A stretch of 64,000 nucleotides of DNA from Mycolicibacterium brumae (GTDB taxonomy: Bacteria; Actinomycetota; Actinomycetes; Mycobacteriales; Mycobacteriaceae): assembly GCF_025215495.1 (NCBI RefSeq), contig NZ_CP104302.1:3472001-3536000 (forward strand). The letters are read 5' to 3'. Below are positions 1-9,139 of the stretch, one piece after another. Below the pieces are notes generated by a model, which did not search any database, was not told the origin of the DNA, and worked only from the letters and a program-made list of their open reading frames with translations. How positions within the stretch are numbered: position 1 is the stretch's first letter; every line of letters starts with the position of its first letter. The position numbers and the translations under genes are program-made.

Positions 1-2
1 TG

Positions 3-215
3 ACCGGGGCGGTGCCCGGCGCCCCGGTGCGACTCGCCGGCAACGGCACGCTGTCCCCCGCCCACGCGGGATCGCACCTGCAGCTCACCGTGTCCGTCGA
101 GGTCCGGATCCCACTGGTGGGCGGGAAGATCGAAGAGATGCTGGGCGGCCAGCTGCGGGAGCTGATCGCCTACGAGCAGCGCTTCACCACCGAGTGGCTC
201 ACCGGTCGCTCCTGA
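3..215 (+). CDS. DUF2505-like protein, C-terminal fragment (cut by window edge)
   Basis: The reading frame is open from the first bases of the window and stops with TGA at 213-215, so only the last 70 or so residues are present. The visible tail (VRIPLVGGKIEEMLGG followed by a YEQRFTTEWL ending) resembles the C-terminus of the DUF2505 family of small actinobacterial proteins of unknown function, which have a lipid-binding-like fold. A GTG at 12 is not a believable start because the frame is already open before it. The methyltransferase-like gene begins 3 nt downstream, so the two are probably co-transcribed. The family call rests on a short tail. Confidence 0.7.
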   Translation, partial: TGAVPGAPVRLAGNGTLSPAHAGSHLQLTVSVEVRIPLVGGKIEEMLGGQLRELIAYEQRFTTEWLTGRS

Positions 216-218
216 CCG

Positions 219-1004
219 ATGCCCAAACCGGTCGGGGCGATCACCCGCGGCACCACCGGCGTCAACCGGCTGCGTCGCTGCGACCGCTGGCTCGCGCACT
301 CCCCCCGGGTTCGTCGCGTGCTGACCGAGGCGGCCGATCCGCTGGTCGTCGACCTGGGCTACGGGGCGCTGCCAGTGACGACGCTGGAGTTGGCCGCGCG
401 ACTGCGCGCGGTGCGTTCCGACCTGCGGGTGACCGGTCTGGAGATCGACCCGGAGCGGGTGGCGACGGCGGCCGCGGCGGCCGGCGACGGCGTGGACTTC
501 GCACTGGGCGGATTCGAGCTGGCGGGTCTGCGCCCGGTGCTGGTCCGGGCGTTCAACGTGCTGCGCCAGTACCCGGAGCACGAGGTGCTCGCCGCCTGGG
601 CGCGGCTGCGGGCCGGCGTCACCGCCGACGGGCTGATCGTCGACGGCACCTGTGACGAGCTGGGCCGACGCTGCGCCTGGGTGCTGCTCGATGCCGCCGG
701 GCCGGTCAGCCTGACCCTGGCCTGTGATCCGCGGCGCATCGACCGACCGTCGGATCTGGCCGAACGGCTGCCCAAGGCGCTGATCCACCGCAATGTCGAC
801 GGCGAACCCATCCACGACCTGCTGCGCGCCGCCGACCGGGCCTGGGCCAACGCCGCCGGCCACGGGGTGTTCGGGCCGCGGGCGCGCTGGCGGGCGATGC
901 TCGCGGAGCTGACCGAGGCCGGCACGCCGATCGAGCCGCAGCGCCGGGCGCTGCGCGACGCGGTGCTGACCGTCCCGTGGTCTGCCGTCGCCCCGGTGCG
1001 CTGA
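219..1004 (+). CDS. SAM-dependent methyltransferase-like protein
   Basis: 261 residues. The segment at residues 43-50 (VVDLGYGA) is a class I methyltransferase motif I with Tyr in the usual Gly/Cys position. A second acidic motif (GLEIDPERV, about 73-81) fits the ribose-binding strand of a Rossmann fold. The C-terminal half contains DLLRAADRAWA and a conserved-looking ARWRAML segment. No substrate can be deduced. The start is ATG, 3 nt after the preceding gene's stop, so it is probably translated from the same mRNA. The next gene has its own leaderless-type -10 box just after this stop. The fold assignment is fairly safe; catalytic activity is an inference. Confidence 0.75.
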   Translation: MPKPVGAITRGTTGVNRLRRCDRWLAHSPRVRRVLTEAADPLVVDLGYGALPVTTLELAARLRAVRSDLRVTGLEIDPERVATAAAAAGDGVDFALGGFELAGLRPVLVRAFNVLRQYPEHEVLAAWARLRAGVTADGLIVDGTCDELGRRCAWVLLDAAGPVSLTLACDPRRIDRPSDLAERLPKALIHRNVDGEPIHDLLRAADRAWANAAGHGVFGPRARWRAMLAELTEAGTPIEPQRRALRDAVLTVPWSAVAPVR

Positions 1005-1006
1005 CC

Positions 1007-1012
1007 TACCCT
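1007..1012 (+). promoter_or_regulatory. Leaderless -10 box (TACCCT) for the nitrilase gene
   Basis: TACCCT lies 6 nt upstream of the ATG at 1019. This spacing would place the transcription start at or next to the start codon, the usual layout of mycobacterial leaderless mRNAs. No Shine-Dalgarno sequence precedes this ATG, which supports the reading. Confidence 0.5.
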
Positions 1013-1018
1013 GGACGA

Positions 1019-1840
1019 ATGCGGATCGCGCTGGCCCAGATCATCAGCGGAGTCGACCCGGCAGCCAACTTGGCGGTGCTGGCCGACCACACCCATCGGG
1101 CGGCCGACGCCGGGGCGTCGCTGGTGGTGTTTCCCGAGGCGACGATGTGCCGGTTCGGGGTCCCGCTCGCCGAGGTCGCCGAACCGTTCAACGGCCGCTG
1201 GGCCGACGCGGTCCGGGCGATCGCCGCCGACGCGCAGATCACCGTGGTGGCCGGCATGTTCTGCCCGGCCGATGACGACGACCGCCGGGTCACCAACACG
1301 CTGCTGGCCACCGGCCCGGGGGTGGCGGCCCGCTACGACAAGATCCACCTCTACGACGCGTTCGGATTCGCCGAGTCGCGCACCGTCGCGCCGGGTCACC
1401 GGCCCACCGTGATCACCGTCGACGGCGTCACCGTCGGGCTCAGCACCTGCTATGACATCCGGTTCCCGGAGTTGTACGTGGAGCTGGCGAACCGCGGCGC
1501 GGAGCTGATCACGGTCAGCGCCTCCTGGGGGCCCGGGCCGGGCAAGTTGGCGCAGTGGAACCTGCTGGCCCGGGCTCGGGCGTTGGACACCGCGGGGTTC
1601 GTGGCGGCCGTCGACCAGGGCTATCCCGGCGACGAGGTGGCCGCCGCCGGCCCGACCGGCGTCGGCGGCAGCCTGCTGGCCTCTCCGCTGGGCGAGGAGG
1701 TCCTCGTCGCCGGTCCCGAGGCCGCATTGCTGCTGGCCGACGTCGACCCCGAACAGGTTCGGGCGGCCCGCGCGCAGCTGGGGGTTCTGGCAAACCGTGC
1801 GGGGCGCCCTCAGCCGGATAAGGCAGAATCGCCCAGGTGA
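1019..1840 (+). CDS. Carbon-nitrogen hydrolase (nitrilase superfamily; Rv0480c-like)
   Basis: 273 residues, a cytosolic amidase-type enzyme. The nitrilase triad is visible: Glu40 (VVFPEA), Lys108 (RYDKIHL) and Cys144 (STCYDIRFPE). This cysteine motif is typical of the Nit1/NitFhit branch, whose members hydrolyse deaminated glutathione or omega-amides. Length is normal for the branch. The upstream GTG at 977 would add 14 residues lying inside the previous gene. The ATG at 1019 is preferred because MRIALAQ is the family's usual beginning and a -10 box sits 6 nt before it. The stop overlaps the GTG start of the next gene by 4 nt (GTGA), implying translational coupling. The physiological substrate is not known. 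Confidence 0.88.
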   Translation: MRIALAQIISGVDPAANLAVLADHTHRAADAGASLVVFPEATMCRFGVPLAEVAEPFNGRWADAVRAIAADAQITVVAGMFCPADDDDRRVTNTLLATGPGVAARYDKIHLYDAFGFAESRTVAPGHRPTVITVDGVTVGLSTCYDIRFPELYVELANRGAELITVSASWGPGPGKLAQWNLLARARALDTAGFVAAVDQGYPGDEVAAAGPTGVGGSLLASPLGEEVLVAGPEAALLLADVDPEQVRAARAQLGVLANRAGRPQPDKAESPR

Positions 1841-2862
1841 CGTATCCGCCGCACGGCCCCTCGCACCCCGGTGGCCAGCAGAACCCGTCCCAGCAGCCCG
1901 GCAACCAACAGTGGTCGCGGCCGCCCGGCGCCGAGGCGCAGCCCACCGCCCGGATCCCGAAGCCGGGCGAGGAGCCCACCACCGCGCTGCCCCGCACACA
2001 TGGCGAGCCGGCCACCCAGCAGCTGCCCCGCCCGGGCGCGCACCAGCCAGCCGGCGACGCGCCGGTGGCCGCGCCGGCGGCGCCGAAGAAGATCGAGCCG
2101 AAGGCGAAATCCCAGGGTCGGTTGGCCGGGTTCCTGAAGGACCCGTTGTCGGTGGTTCTGGTGCTGGTGATCGTGATCGCGCTGGGGCTGGCCGGGCTGG
2201 TCGGCGGCGAGCTGTACGCCCGCAACCGCGCCAACCACATCGTGGCCGGCGTCGTGCAGTGCGTGGTGCAGGACAAGGCCAGCGCGTCGTTCGGGACCAT
2301 GCCGCCGTTCCTGATCCAGCACTTCACCCGTGATTACTCGTCCATCTCGATCCACACCGACGGCAACAATGTCCGGGACGCCACCCAGATGTCGCTGCAG
2401 ATCGAGATCAAGGACGTGAAGCTCAACGAGACCGCTGACGCGGCGGGCACCATCGGGTCGCTGGTGGCCGACGTGAAGTGGACCAGCGAGGGCATCAAGC
2501 AGACTCTGTCGGGCGTGCTGCCGGTGGGCGGAAGCATGATCTCGGAGGTCACCACCGACCCGAGCGCCGGCACCATCTCCGTCGACGCCGGGCTGGCCAC
2601 CATCGTCACCCAGCCGAAGCTGGTCGACGGCGGGATCTCGCTGGAGGTGCTGCGACTGACCGGTCTGGGCGCCATCCTGCCCCGGGAGAGCATCCAGCCT
2701 GTGCTCGACGACGCCACCGAGCGGCTCACCAAGGACTACCCGATGGGCATCAAGGCCGACAGCGTGACCGTCACGTCCGAGGGTGTGCAGGCGCGGTTCT
2801 CCACCGCCAACGCCGACATCCCGAAGGGCAACGACGACCCCTGCTTCGCCTCGATCCGCTGA
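1837..2862 (+). CDS. DUF2993 membrane-anchored protein (Rv0479c-like)
   Basis: 341 residues. The first 100 or so are a Pro/Gln-rich cytoplasmic tail. One transmembrane helix follows at about 104-125 (LSVVLVLVIVIALGLAGLVG). An extracytoplasmic DUF2993 domain then fills about 125-335; this lipid-binding-like family is common in Actinobacteria. The GTG start overlaps the nitrilase stop by 4 nt. The gene ends 16 nt before the convergent DUF2599 gene, and no strong hairpin was seen in that gap. The role is unknown; the topology suggests an envelope or lipid-handling function. Confidence 0.82.
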   Translation: MTYPPHGPSHPGGQQNPSQQPGNQQWSRPPGAEAQPTARIPKPGEEPTTALPRTHGEPATQQLPRPGAHQPAGDAPVAAPAAPKKIEPKAKSQGRLAGFLKDPLSVVLVLVIVIALGLAGLVGGELYARNRANHIVAGVVQCVVQDKASASFGTMPPFLIQHFTRDYSSISIHTDGNNVRDATQMSLQIEIKDVKLNETADAAGTIGSLVADVKWTSEGIKQTLSGVLPVGGSMISEVTTDPSAGTISVDAGLATIVTQPKLVDGGISLEVLRLTGLGAILPRESIQPVLDDATERLTKDYPMGIKADSVTVTSEGVQARFSTANADIPKGNDDPCFASIR

Positions 2863-2878
2863 CCTCCGGCCTATTGGC

Positions 2879-3319
2879 CTAGAAGGGCTCCTCGGCGTCG
2901 CCCGGGTTGCAGTGGTCCAGCACCATCTGGGCGTCGTCGACGACGGGCCGCCACGGCTCGAGGTTCCAGCTGGTCTTGCCCGGCTGGCCGAGTTCGGCCC
3001 AGTGCCAGTGGCAGAGGAACTGCGCGCGCATGCCGGGGGTGTCGGCGTCCGGGGCGGCGGCCAGCACCTCCGACCAGGCTTCCCGGCCGGGGGCTTCCCC
3101 GCTCAGCGGTCGCACGGACTCGATGCGCGCCGACGCCGTGGGGTACACCCGCAGTGACGCGCGGCCATCCCTGGTCACCCACTCGGTCCGCTCGACGTAC
3201 GGCGGCGGTGACACCAGTTCGATGCCCTGGCCTCCGGTGTCGGCGGCGGCAGGTCCGGCCAGGGCCAGCGCCGCGCCGACCGGTATAGCGGCGATCGCGG
3301 CCGCCCGGGCGAGGGTCAT
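2879..3319 (-). CDS. Secreted DUF2599-type protein (Rv0477-like)
   Basis: 146 residues. The N-terminus is a short signal peptide ([12 protein letters not shown]..., cleavage probably after AAA/AD near residue 27). The mature part carries a conserved tail with Cys, His and Trp ([25 protein letters not shown]) and a late Cys in LDHCNP, matching secreted mycobacterial DUF2599 proteins. The two cysteines could form a disulfide. The ATG overlaps the stop of the upstream DUF2516 gene by 4 nt, so both are on one mRNA. M. tuberculosis Rv0477 occupies the same place next to hbhA. Function unknown. Confidence 0.82.
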   Translation of the reverse strand: MTLARAAAIAAIPVGAALALAGPAAADTGGQGIELVSPPPYVERTEWVTRDGRASLRVYPTASARIESVRPLSGEAPGREAWSEVLAAAPDADTPGMRAQFLCHWHWAELGQPGKTSWNLEPWRPVVDDAQMVLDHCNPGDAEEPF

Positions 3320-3606
3320 CGCTTGCCTTGGATCTCCAGCAGTTTCGGGCGGACATCGGCCAAGTAGACACCGGCGGCGGCCGCGGCGATGGCCGCGGCG
3401 AACACCGAGCCGCCGTAGATGCCCAGCACGGCCAGCAGGATCGCGCCGCCCAGGATCGCCAGCCAGGTGGGCTTGGTGAGCTTGCCCGTCGCGGTGTAGG
3501 CGTCCGGCCGCTGAGTGGCGGCGTTTCCGAATGCGGCGACCGCGGTGATCAGGACGGCCACCGACAGCGCGAACATGATGTAGTTCGTCAGGACTGCGAG
3601 ATGCAC
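3316..3606 (-). CDS. DUF2516 small membrane protein (Rv0476-like)
   Basis: 96 residues with two or three hydrophobic helices (about 8-28, 48-64 and 66-84) and a short basic tail ending in LEIQGKR. The pattern and the position between hbhA and the DUF2599 gene match the DUF2516 family. Its stop overlaps the ATG of the DUF2599 gene by 4 nt, so the pair is translationally coupled. It lies downstream of hbhA on the same strand, but a strong terminator intervenes, so it probably has its own promoter or depends on readthrough. Function unknown. Confidence 0.82.
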   Translation of the reverse strand: MHLAVLTNYIMFALSVAVLITAVAAFGNAATQRPDAYTATGKLTKPTWLAILGGAILLAVLGIYGGSVFAAAIAAAAAGVYLADVRPKLLEIQGKR

Positions 3607-3629
3607 TCCGCCAGCCTATCCGTCGCCAG

Positions 3630-3672
3630 AAAAAACGCCGACCGGGTCGGCCGGTGCGGCCGACCCGGTCGG
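3630..3672 (-). terminator. Intrinsic terminator of hbhA
   Basis: A perfect 15-bp inverted repeat (3638-3652 and 3658-3672) with a 5-nt loop is followed, on the minus strand, by a run of six T residues (plus-strand A run at 3630-3635). A GC-rich stem plus U-tract is a textbook Rho-independent terminator, which is uncommon in mycobacteria. It sits 16 nt beyond the hbhA stop. Confidence 0.85.
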
Positions 3673-3687
3673 GTCTTGGAACTTGAT

Positions 3688-4371
3688 TTACTTCTGGGTG
3701 ACCTTCTTGGCCGGGGTGGCCTTCTTCACCGGGGCCTTCTTGGCGGCGGTGGCGGTCTTGGCCGGGGCGGCCTTCTTCGCCGGAGCCTTCTTGGCCGGGG
3801 CCTTCTTCACCGCGGTGGCGGCCTCGGAGACCTTGACCTCAGCCTTGGCGACGGCCTCGTCGGTCTTCTTGGGCAGCTCGACGCCGACCAGCTTGGCGGC
3901 ACGCTCGCCGACCGCGCGGGTCTGCGACGCGACGTTGCCCAGCGCCTCCTGGGTCAGCTCCACGGCCTGATCGACATACCCCTCGGCCTTACCGGCAACG
4001 TCCTCCAGCGCGGGCTGGTTGCGCAGCCGCTCCAGTGCGGCCTCGCCGCGCTCGACCAGCTTGCTGTAGGTGGCCTGGGCCGACTCGGCGTAGCCCTCGG
4101 CGATCTTGCGGAGCTCGTCGGCGGTCAGCTTCTCGCGAAGCTCGCCCACCTGGCTCGGCAGTTCTTCCTGCAGCTTGGCGATGTCGCCCTGCAGCTTGGT
4201 GATCCGGTCGCGGGCCTCTTCGCGGCGCGCGGTGGCGTCGGTGCGGGCCTCGCCGGCACGCTCACGCAGGGTCGCGACGATCTCGTTGACGGTCGCCAGG
4301 GCCAGATCGGCAGCGCCGACGGCGGCCAGCAGCGGGGCCTTCAGTTCTTCAACAGTGGTGTTCTCAGCCAT
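3688..4371 (-). CDS. hbhA: Heparin-binding hemagglutinin HbhA
   Basis: 227 residues. The N-terminal two-thirds is a long coiled coil rich in Ala, Glu, Lys and Arg (about 15-150) that drives oligomerisation. The C-terminus is a Lys/Pro/Ala repeat tail ([17 protein letters not shown] and similar units, about 180-225). In M. tuberculosis this tail is lysine-methylated and binds heparan sulfate on host epithelial cells. The protein is surface-associated and is also linked to intracellular lipid bodies. There is no classical signal peptide, as expected for the family. A purine-rich Shine-Dalgarno (GAGGGAGAG) precedes the ATG. The XRE gene lies 70 nt upstream on the same strand, and a strong terminator follows. 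Confidence 0.95.
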   Translation of the reverse strand: MAENTTVEELKAPLLAAVGAADLALATVNEIVATLRERAGEARTDATARREEARDRITKLQGDIAKLQEELPSQVGELREKLTADELRKIAEGYAESAQATYSKLVERGEAALERLRNQPALEDVAGKAEGYVDQAVELTQEALGNVASQTRAVGERAAKLVGVELPKKTDEAVAKAEVKVSEAATAVKKAPAKKAPAKKAAPAKTATAAKKAPVKKATPAKKVTQK

Positions 4372-4441
4372 TTTTCTCTCCCTCTTCCAATGGGTTTGCT
4401 CTGGTTGTTAACGATGGGTGTTGCTTGCGGGACAATCGGAT

Positions 4442-4975
4442 TCAGCCAGTGCTGGACTCCTCACCGGTCGTCGATCCCGGCGCCGGGGCCGGAAAATCTT
4501 GCGGGGCAGGCGCGTCGGCGGGGACCGGCGGTTGCGGGGCCGCGGCGGCCTGCGGGGCGGGGGTGTCCAGCGGCTGGGTCACTTCCGCCGGAGCGGCGGC
4601 GCGCTGGACGCTCTCGTTCTGGTGCAGGAAGGACGCGTAGATGTCGAGCAGCGCCCGCTTCTGCTGGTCGGTGATCGCCTGATCGTTGATCACGGCGTCG
4701 CGCACCTGGCTGCTCTCACCCGGTTCCAGGATGCCGGCACGGACATAGAGCACCTCGGCGGACAAGGTCAGCGCCTTGGCAATCTGCCCGAGCACCTCGG
4801 CCGACGGCTTGCGCAACCCGCGCTCGATCTGGCTGAGGTAGGGGTTGCTGACCCCGGCGCGCGCGGCCAGCTGCCGGATGGAGACCTGGGCGGCCTCGCG
4901 CTGAGACTTGATGTAGGCGCCGATATCGGAGGCCGTTTGGGTGACGACGGTGGCGATGTTCTCGTCCTGAGACAT
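4442..4975 (-). CDS. XRE-family transcriptional regulator upstream of hbhA (Rv0474-like)
   Basis: 177 residues from the ATG at 4975. An N-terminal Cro/C1 helix-turn-helix occupies about residues 18-70 (IRQLAARAGVSNPYLSQIERG is the recognition region). A middle segment (about 75-115) and a Pro/Ala-rich disordered tail follow. An upstream ATG at 5029 would add 18 residues. The start at 4975 is preferred because GAGAGGAGG lies 5 nt before it on the minus strand. Downstream is hbhA, so this regulator and hbhA may share a transcript. A repeated GCGCTAGCAA motif 70-95 bp upstream is a plausible autoregulatory operator. The ligand, if any, is unknown. Confidence 0.85.
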   Translation of the reverse strand: MSQDENIATVVTQTASDIGAYIKSQREAAQVSIRQLAARAGVSNPYLSQIERGLRKPSAEVLGQIAKALTLSAEVLYVRAGILEPGESSQVRDAVINDQAITDQQKRALLDIYASFLHQNESVQRAAAPAEVTQPLDTPAPQAAAAPQPPVPADAPAPQDFPAPAPGSTTGEESSTG

Positions 4976-5044
4976 GCCGGCCTCCTCTCGTTTCGCGTTC
5001 CGAACCAGTTTCGTACTGATCAGTAACATGAACGCTACACGAGT

Positions 5045-5070
5045 GCGCTAGCAATTGCAAGCGCTAGCAA
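5045..5070. promoter_or_regulatory. Direct-repeat operator candidate upstream of the XRE gene
   Basis: GCGCTAGCAA occurs exactly at 5045-5054 and again at 5061-5070, a 16-bp phase. Each copy contains the 6-bp palindrome GCTAGC, and a partial third GCGC follows. The repeat sits in the gap between the DUF445 stop and the XRE start, so it is well placed to be bound by the XRE protein. Binding is an inference. Confidence 0.45.
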
Positions 5071-5077
5071 GCGCAGG

Positions 5078-6412
5078 TCAGAATATGATCTGCGCCACTG
5101 TGTAGATCACCAGGCCCGCCAGGGCGCCCACCACGGTGCCGTTGATCCGGATGAACTGCAGGTCCCGCCCGACGTGCAATTCGATCCGCCGGCTGGCGTC
5201 GTCGGCGTCCCAGCGCTCGATGGTCTCGGTGATGATCGAGGTGATCTCCACCCCGTACCGGGCCACCAGATGCTTGGCGCCGCGGACGATCCAGTTCTCC
5301 ACCTTGGCGCGCAGCTCCGGATCGGTCTGCAGTTGCTGGCCGATCTGCTCCACCGTGGTGGCCATCCGCTGCCGGAAGGTGCCGTCGGGATCGTCGGCGC
5401 CGTCGAGCAGCAGGTTCTTCAGCCGCTTCCAGGCCGTCTCGGCGGCGCGGGTCACCTCGTCGCGGGCCATCAGCTCGTCCTTCACGGCGTCGGCCTTGGC
5501 GATGGTGCGCGGATCGTTCTGCAGGTCGCTGGCGAACTCGAACAGGAACCGGGTCGCCGAGCGGCGTAGCTCGTGGTCGGGGTTGCGGCGCACCTTGTCG
5601 GTGAAATCCATCAACTCCCGGTGGATCCGGTCACCGACCAACTGGTCGACGAACCGCGGGGTCCAGGTCGGGGAATCCCGGGTGACCACCCGCTCGATGG
5701 TGTCCCCGGCGTTGAGCGCCCACTCGAAAGCCCGGTCGGCCAGCAGCTGCAGTAGCGCCTCCTGCCGGCTTTCGGTCAGCAGCGTCTCCAGCACCCGCCC
5801 GATCGGCGGCCCCCACTGCGGCTCGGCGACCCGCCGCACGATCATCTTGTCGATGACCTGCTGGACGTCCTCGTCGTTGAGCAGCTCCACGGTCACCCGG
5901 ACGACGGTGGCGGTCTCGTCGGCCACCCGCATCGCGTGCGCCGGGTCGATCAGCCAGTCCCCCAACCGGGCCGGGATGTCGGCGTCGCGCACCTTGTTCT
6001 CGACGACCTCCGGCGACAGGAAGTTCTCCCGAACGAAGGTGCCCAGCCCCTCGCCGAGCTGATCCTTCTTGCGCCGGATGATGGCGGTGTGCGGGATCGG
6101 CAGGCCCAGCGGATGCTTGAACAGCGCGGTGACGGCGAACCAGTCGGCCAGCGCGCCGACCATGCCGGCCTCGGCCGCGGCCCGTAGGTAGCCCACCCAG
6201 CCGGGCGCGTCGCCGCCCTTCTGCGCCCAGGTGCAGGCCAGGAAGATCACCGTCGCGCCGATCAGGAAACTGAGCGCGACGAGCTTCATCCGGCGCAGCG
6301 ACGCGCGGCGCTGCGCGTCGGCGTCCACGTCGGCGCCGGCGAACGATTCGGCCAGGTTGTCGGTGAAGGACCCGCGCGTTTGCGTCTGCGTCACCTCACC
6401 ATCATGGGCCAT
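5078..6412 (-). CDS. DUF445 membrane protein (Rv0473-like)
   Basis: 444 residues. A hydrophobic helix lies near the N-terminus (LVALSFLIGATVIFLACTW, about 45-63). It is followed by the DUF445 hallmark (GMVGALADWFAVTALFKHPLG...IPHTAII) and a long, mostly helical soluble region. A C-terminal helix ends the protein (GTVVGALAGLVIYTVAQIIF). The family (YheB-like) occurs widely in bacteria and its function is poorly understood. It is oriented like hbhA and the XRE gene and lies just upstream of them. The ATG at 6412 was kept, though an in-frame GTG at 6394 is an alternative. It is divergent from a TetR gene. Confidence 0.85.
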   Translation of the reverse strand: MAHDGEVTQTQTRGSFTDNLAESFAGADVDADAQRRASLRRMKLVALSFLIGATVIFLACTWAQKGGDAPGWVGYLRAAAEAGMVGALADWFAVTALFKHPLGLPIPHTAIIRRKKDQLGEGLGTFVRENFLSPEVVENKVRDADIPARLGDWLIDPAHAMRVADETATVVRVTVELLNDEDVQQVIDKMIVRRVAEPQWGPPIGRVLETLLTESRQEALLQLLADRAFEWALNAGDTIERVVTRDSPTWTPRFVDQLVGDRIHRELMDFTDKVRRNPDHELRRSATRFLFEFASDLQNDPRTIAKADAVKDELMARDEVTRAAETAWKRLKNLLLDGADDPDGTFRQRMATTVEQIGQQLQTDPELRAKVENWIVRGAKHLVARYGVEITSIITETIERWDADDASRRIELHVGRDLQFIRINGTVVGALAGLVIYTVAQIIF

Positions 6413-6454
6413 ACCGAGCTTGTCCCGGTGGCGACCTCGCCGAGAACCCTTCCG

Positions 6455-6471
6455 AGTCAGTTACTGTGACT
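6455..6471. promoter_or_regulatory. Possible operator in the DUF445/TetR divergent gap
   Basis: AGTCA (6455-6459) and TGACT (6467-6471) form a short dyad separated by 7 nt, extended on both sides by weaker symmetry. It lies between two divergent genes, one of which encodes a TetR protein. The dyad is short, so this is only a candidate. Confidence 0.25.
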
Positions 6472-6559
6472 GGTGGTAATCCTCACCCCGGCGCCCGGCC
6501 CGGTGGCTCGGTTCACGCCGTAGAATCGAAGCAGTCAACACGAACGGAATGCCCTTACT

Positions 6560-7270
6560 GTGGTCCCTCAGACACCGCCCCCCGCGGCCAAGGTGGATGG
6601 TCGCAAACGGCGCTGGCGGCAACACAAGGTCGATCGTCGCAATGAACTGGTGGACGGAGCGCTGGACGCGGTCCGCCGCCGCGGGCGCGATGTCAGCATG
6701 GACGATATAGCTGCTGAAATCGGCGTTTCGAAGGCCGTTCTGTACCGCTACTTCGTGGACAAATCCGATCTCACCACCGCGGTGATGATGCGGTTCGCGC
6801 AGACCACCCTGATCCCGAACATGGCCGCCGCGCTGGCCCAGGATCTCGACGATTACGACCTGGCGCGGGAGTGCATCCGGGTGTACGTGGAAACCGTCGC
6901 CTCCGAACCGGAGGTCTACCCGTTTGTCTTCTCGAACAACTCCCCCAGCAAAAACAAGGTGATCGCCGACAGCGAACGGATCATCGCCGGGATGCTGGCG
7001 GTGATGTTCCGCCAGCGAATGGCGAAGGTCGGCATGAACACCGCCGGGGTGGGGCCGTGGTCCTACATGATCGTCGGCGGGGTGCAGCTGGCCACCCACT
7101 CCTGGATGTCGAACCCCCGGATGAGCTCCGACGAGCTGATCGACTACCTGACTATGCTGGGGTGGAACGCGCTGTGCGGCATCGTCGAGGTCGGCGGATC
7201 GCTGGAGGTGTTCCGCAACAGCCCGCACCCGTCGCCGCCGTTGCCGCCGCATCTCACCCGCCGGGACTGA
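6560..7270 (+). CDS. TetR-family regulator (Rv0472c-like)
   Basis: 236 residues. The N-terminal HTH occupies about residues 30-75, with the recognition region ISMDDIAAEIG-type SKAVLYRYFVDKSDL. The C-terminal helical domain (about 85-220) is the ligand and dimerisation part. The start is GTG at 6560; no internal Met gives a complete HTH with its basic leader (GRKRRWRQHKVDRR). It diverges from DUF445 and is followed 23 nt later by the PPK2 gene, which has its own leaderless promoter. It is conserved in position next to the mycolate methyltransferase region, so control of envelope lipid genes is possible but unproven. Confidence 0.86.
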   Translation: MVPQTPPPAAKVDGRKRRWRQHKVDRRNELVDGALDAVRRRGRDVSMDDIAAEIGVSKAVLYRYFVDKSDLTTAVMMRFAQTTLIPNMAAALAQDLDDYDLARECIRVYVETVASEPEVYPFVFSNNSPSKNKVIADSERIIAGMLAVMFRQRMAKVGMNTAGVGPWSYMIVGGVQLATHSWMSNPRMSSDELIDYLTMLGWNALCGIVEVGGSLEVFRNSPHPSPPLPPHLTRRD

Positions 7271-7280
7271 CCGACGGGCC

Positions 7281-7286
7281 TAGGGT
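7281..7286 (+). promoter_or_regulatory. Leaderless -10 box (TAGGGT) for the PPK2 gene
   Basis: TAGGGT is 7 nt upstream of the ATG at 7294 with no Shine-Dalgarno between, the geometry of a leaderless mycobacterial start. Confidence 0.5.
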
Positions 7287-7293
7287 GGGCCCC

Positions 7294-8154
7294 ATGGCAG
7301 AGCTTCCCGACCTGTGGACCCACCACCCGAGCTCCGTGCTCGCCTTCCGCCCCGGCAACCGGGTGACCGACATCGACGCCGGCGCGACGCCGGGCTTCCG
7401 CGGCGACAAGGCCGACGCCCCCGCGTTGCAGGCAGAGCGCAACGCCGTCTTCGCCGACCTGCAGGAGATGCTCTACGCCAACGGCAAGACCGCCGGCGAC
7501 CACCGATCAGTGCTGCTGGTGCTGCAGGGCATGGACACCGCGGGCAAGGGCGGCATCGTCGGGCACGTGGTGGGCGCGGCCAACCCGATGGGCGTGCGGT
7601 ACACCAGCTTCGGGGTCCCGACCGCCGAGGAGCGCGCGCATCACTACCTGTGGCGGATCCGCAACGCGCTGCCGCCGGCCGGCCACATCGGGGTGTTCGA
7701 CCGATCCCACTACGAGGACGTGCTGGTGGTCCGGGTGCGCAATCTGGTCGCCCCGGAGGTCTGGGGCGCCCGTTACGACGAGATCAACGCCTTCGAGAAG
7801 GAACTCGTCGACGCCGGGACGACGATCGTCAAGGTGGCGATGTTCGTCTCACCCGAGGAGCAGAAGCAGCGGCTGGCCGCCCGACTGGAACGCCCGGACA
7901 AGTACTGGAAGTACAACCCGGGCGATCTGGACGAGCGCAAGCTGTGGCCGCAGTACCAGGAGGCGTACCAGGCGGTGCTGGACAAGACCAACACGGACTA
8001 CGCCCCGTGGCACGTGGTGCCGTGTGACCGCAAGTGGTACAGCCGGCTGGCCGTCACCGAGCTGTTGATCGAAGCCCTGCGCGCGATGGACCTGAGCTGG
8101 CCACCCGCCGATTTCGATGTCGAGGCCGAGCGGGCCCGGGTAGAGCAGGCCTAG
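7294..8154 (+). CDS. Polyphosphate kinase 2 family protein (PPK2)
   Basis: 286 residues. It transfers phosphate between polyphosphate and nucleotides. The P-loop is at residues 79-87 (GMDTAGKGG) and the Walker-B-like motif at 135-142 (FDRSHYED). A lid region with Arg/Lys (RLERPDKYWKYNPGDLDER) matches the family. The single-domain size fits class I/III PPK2 enzymes, which phosphorylate NDPs or NMPs; which of these applies cannot be read from sequence alone. The ATG at 7294 follows a leaderless -10 box. The gene stops exactly where the convergent mycolate methyltransferase stop begins. Fast-growing mycobacteria carry a PPK2 gene near this position, while M. tuberculosis has its copy elsewhere. 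Confidence 0.88.
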   Translation: MAELPDLWTHHPSSVLAFRPGNRVTDIDAGATPGFRGDKADAPALQAERNAVFADLQEMLYANGKTAGDHRSVLLVLQGMDTAGKGGIVGHVVGAANPMGVRYTSFGVPTAEERAHHYLWRIRNALPPAGHIGVFDRSHYEDVLVVRVRNLVAPEVWGARYDEINAFEKELVDAGTTIVKVAMFVSPEEQKQRLAARLERPDKYWKYNPGDLDERKLWPQYQEAYQAVLDKTNTDYAPWHVVPCDRKWYSRLAVTELLIEALRAMDLSWPPADFDVEAERARVEQA

Positions 8155-9033
<879 letters not shown>

Positions 9034-9139
9034 TCACACACCTAACTCAGAACGGGAAAACGGACCGATTGCGATCCAGGTCACCTTAATTGAGCTCCCC
9101 GGAGAAACCAATTTCCCCAGGTCAACCCACCTGTGCGGA

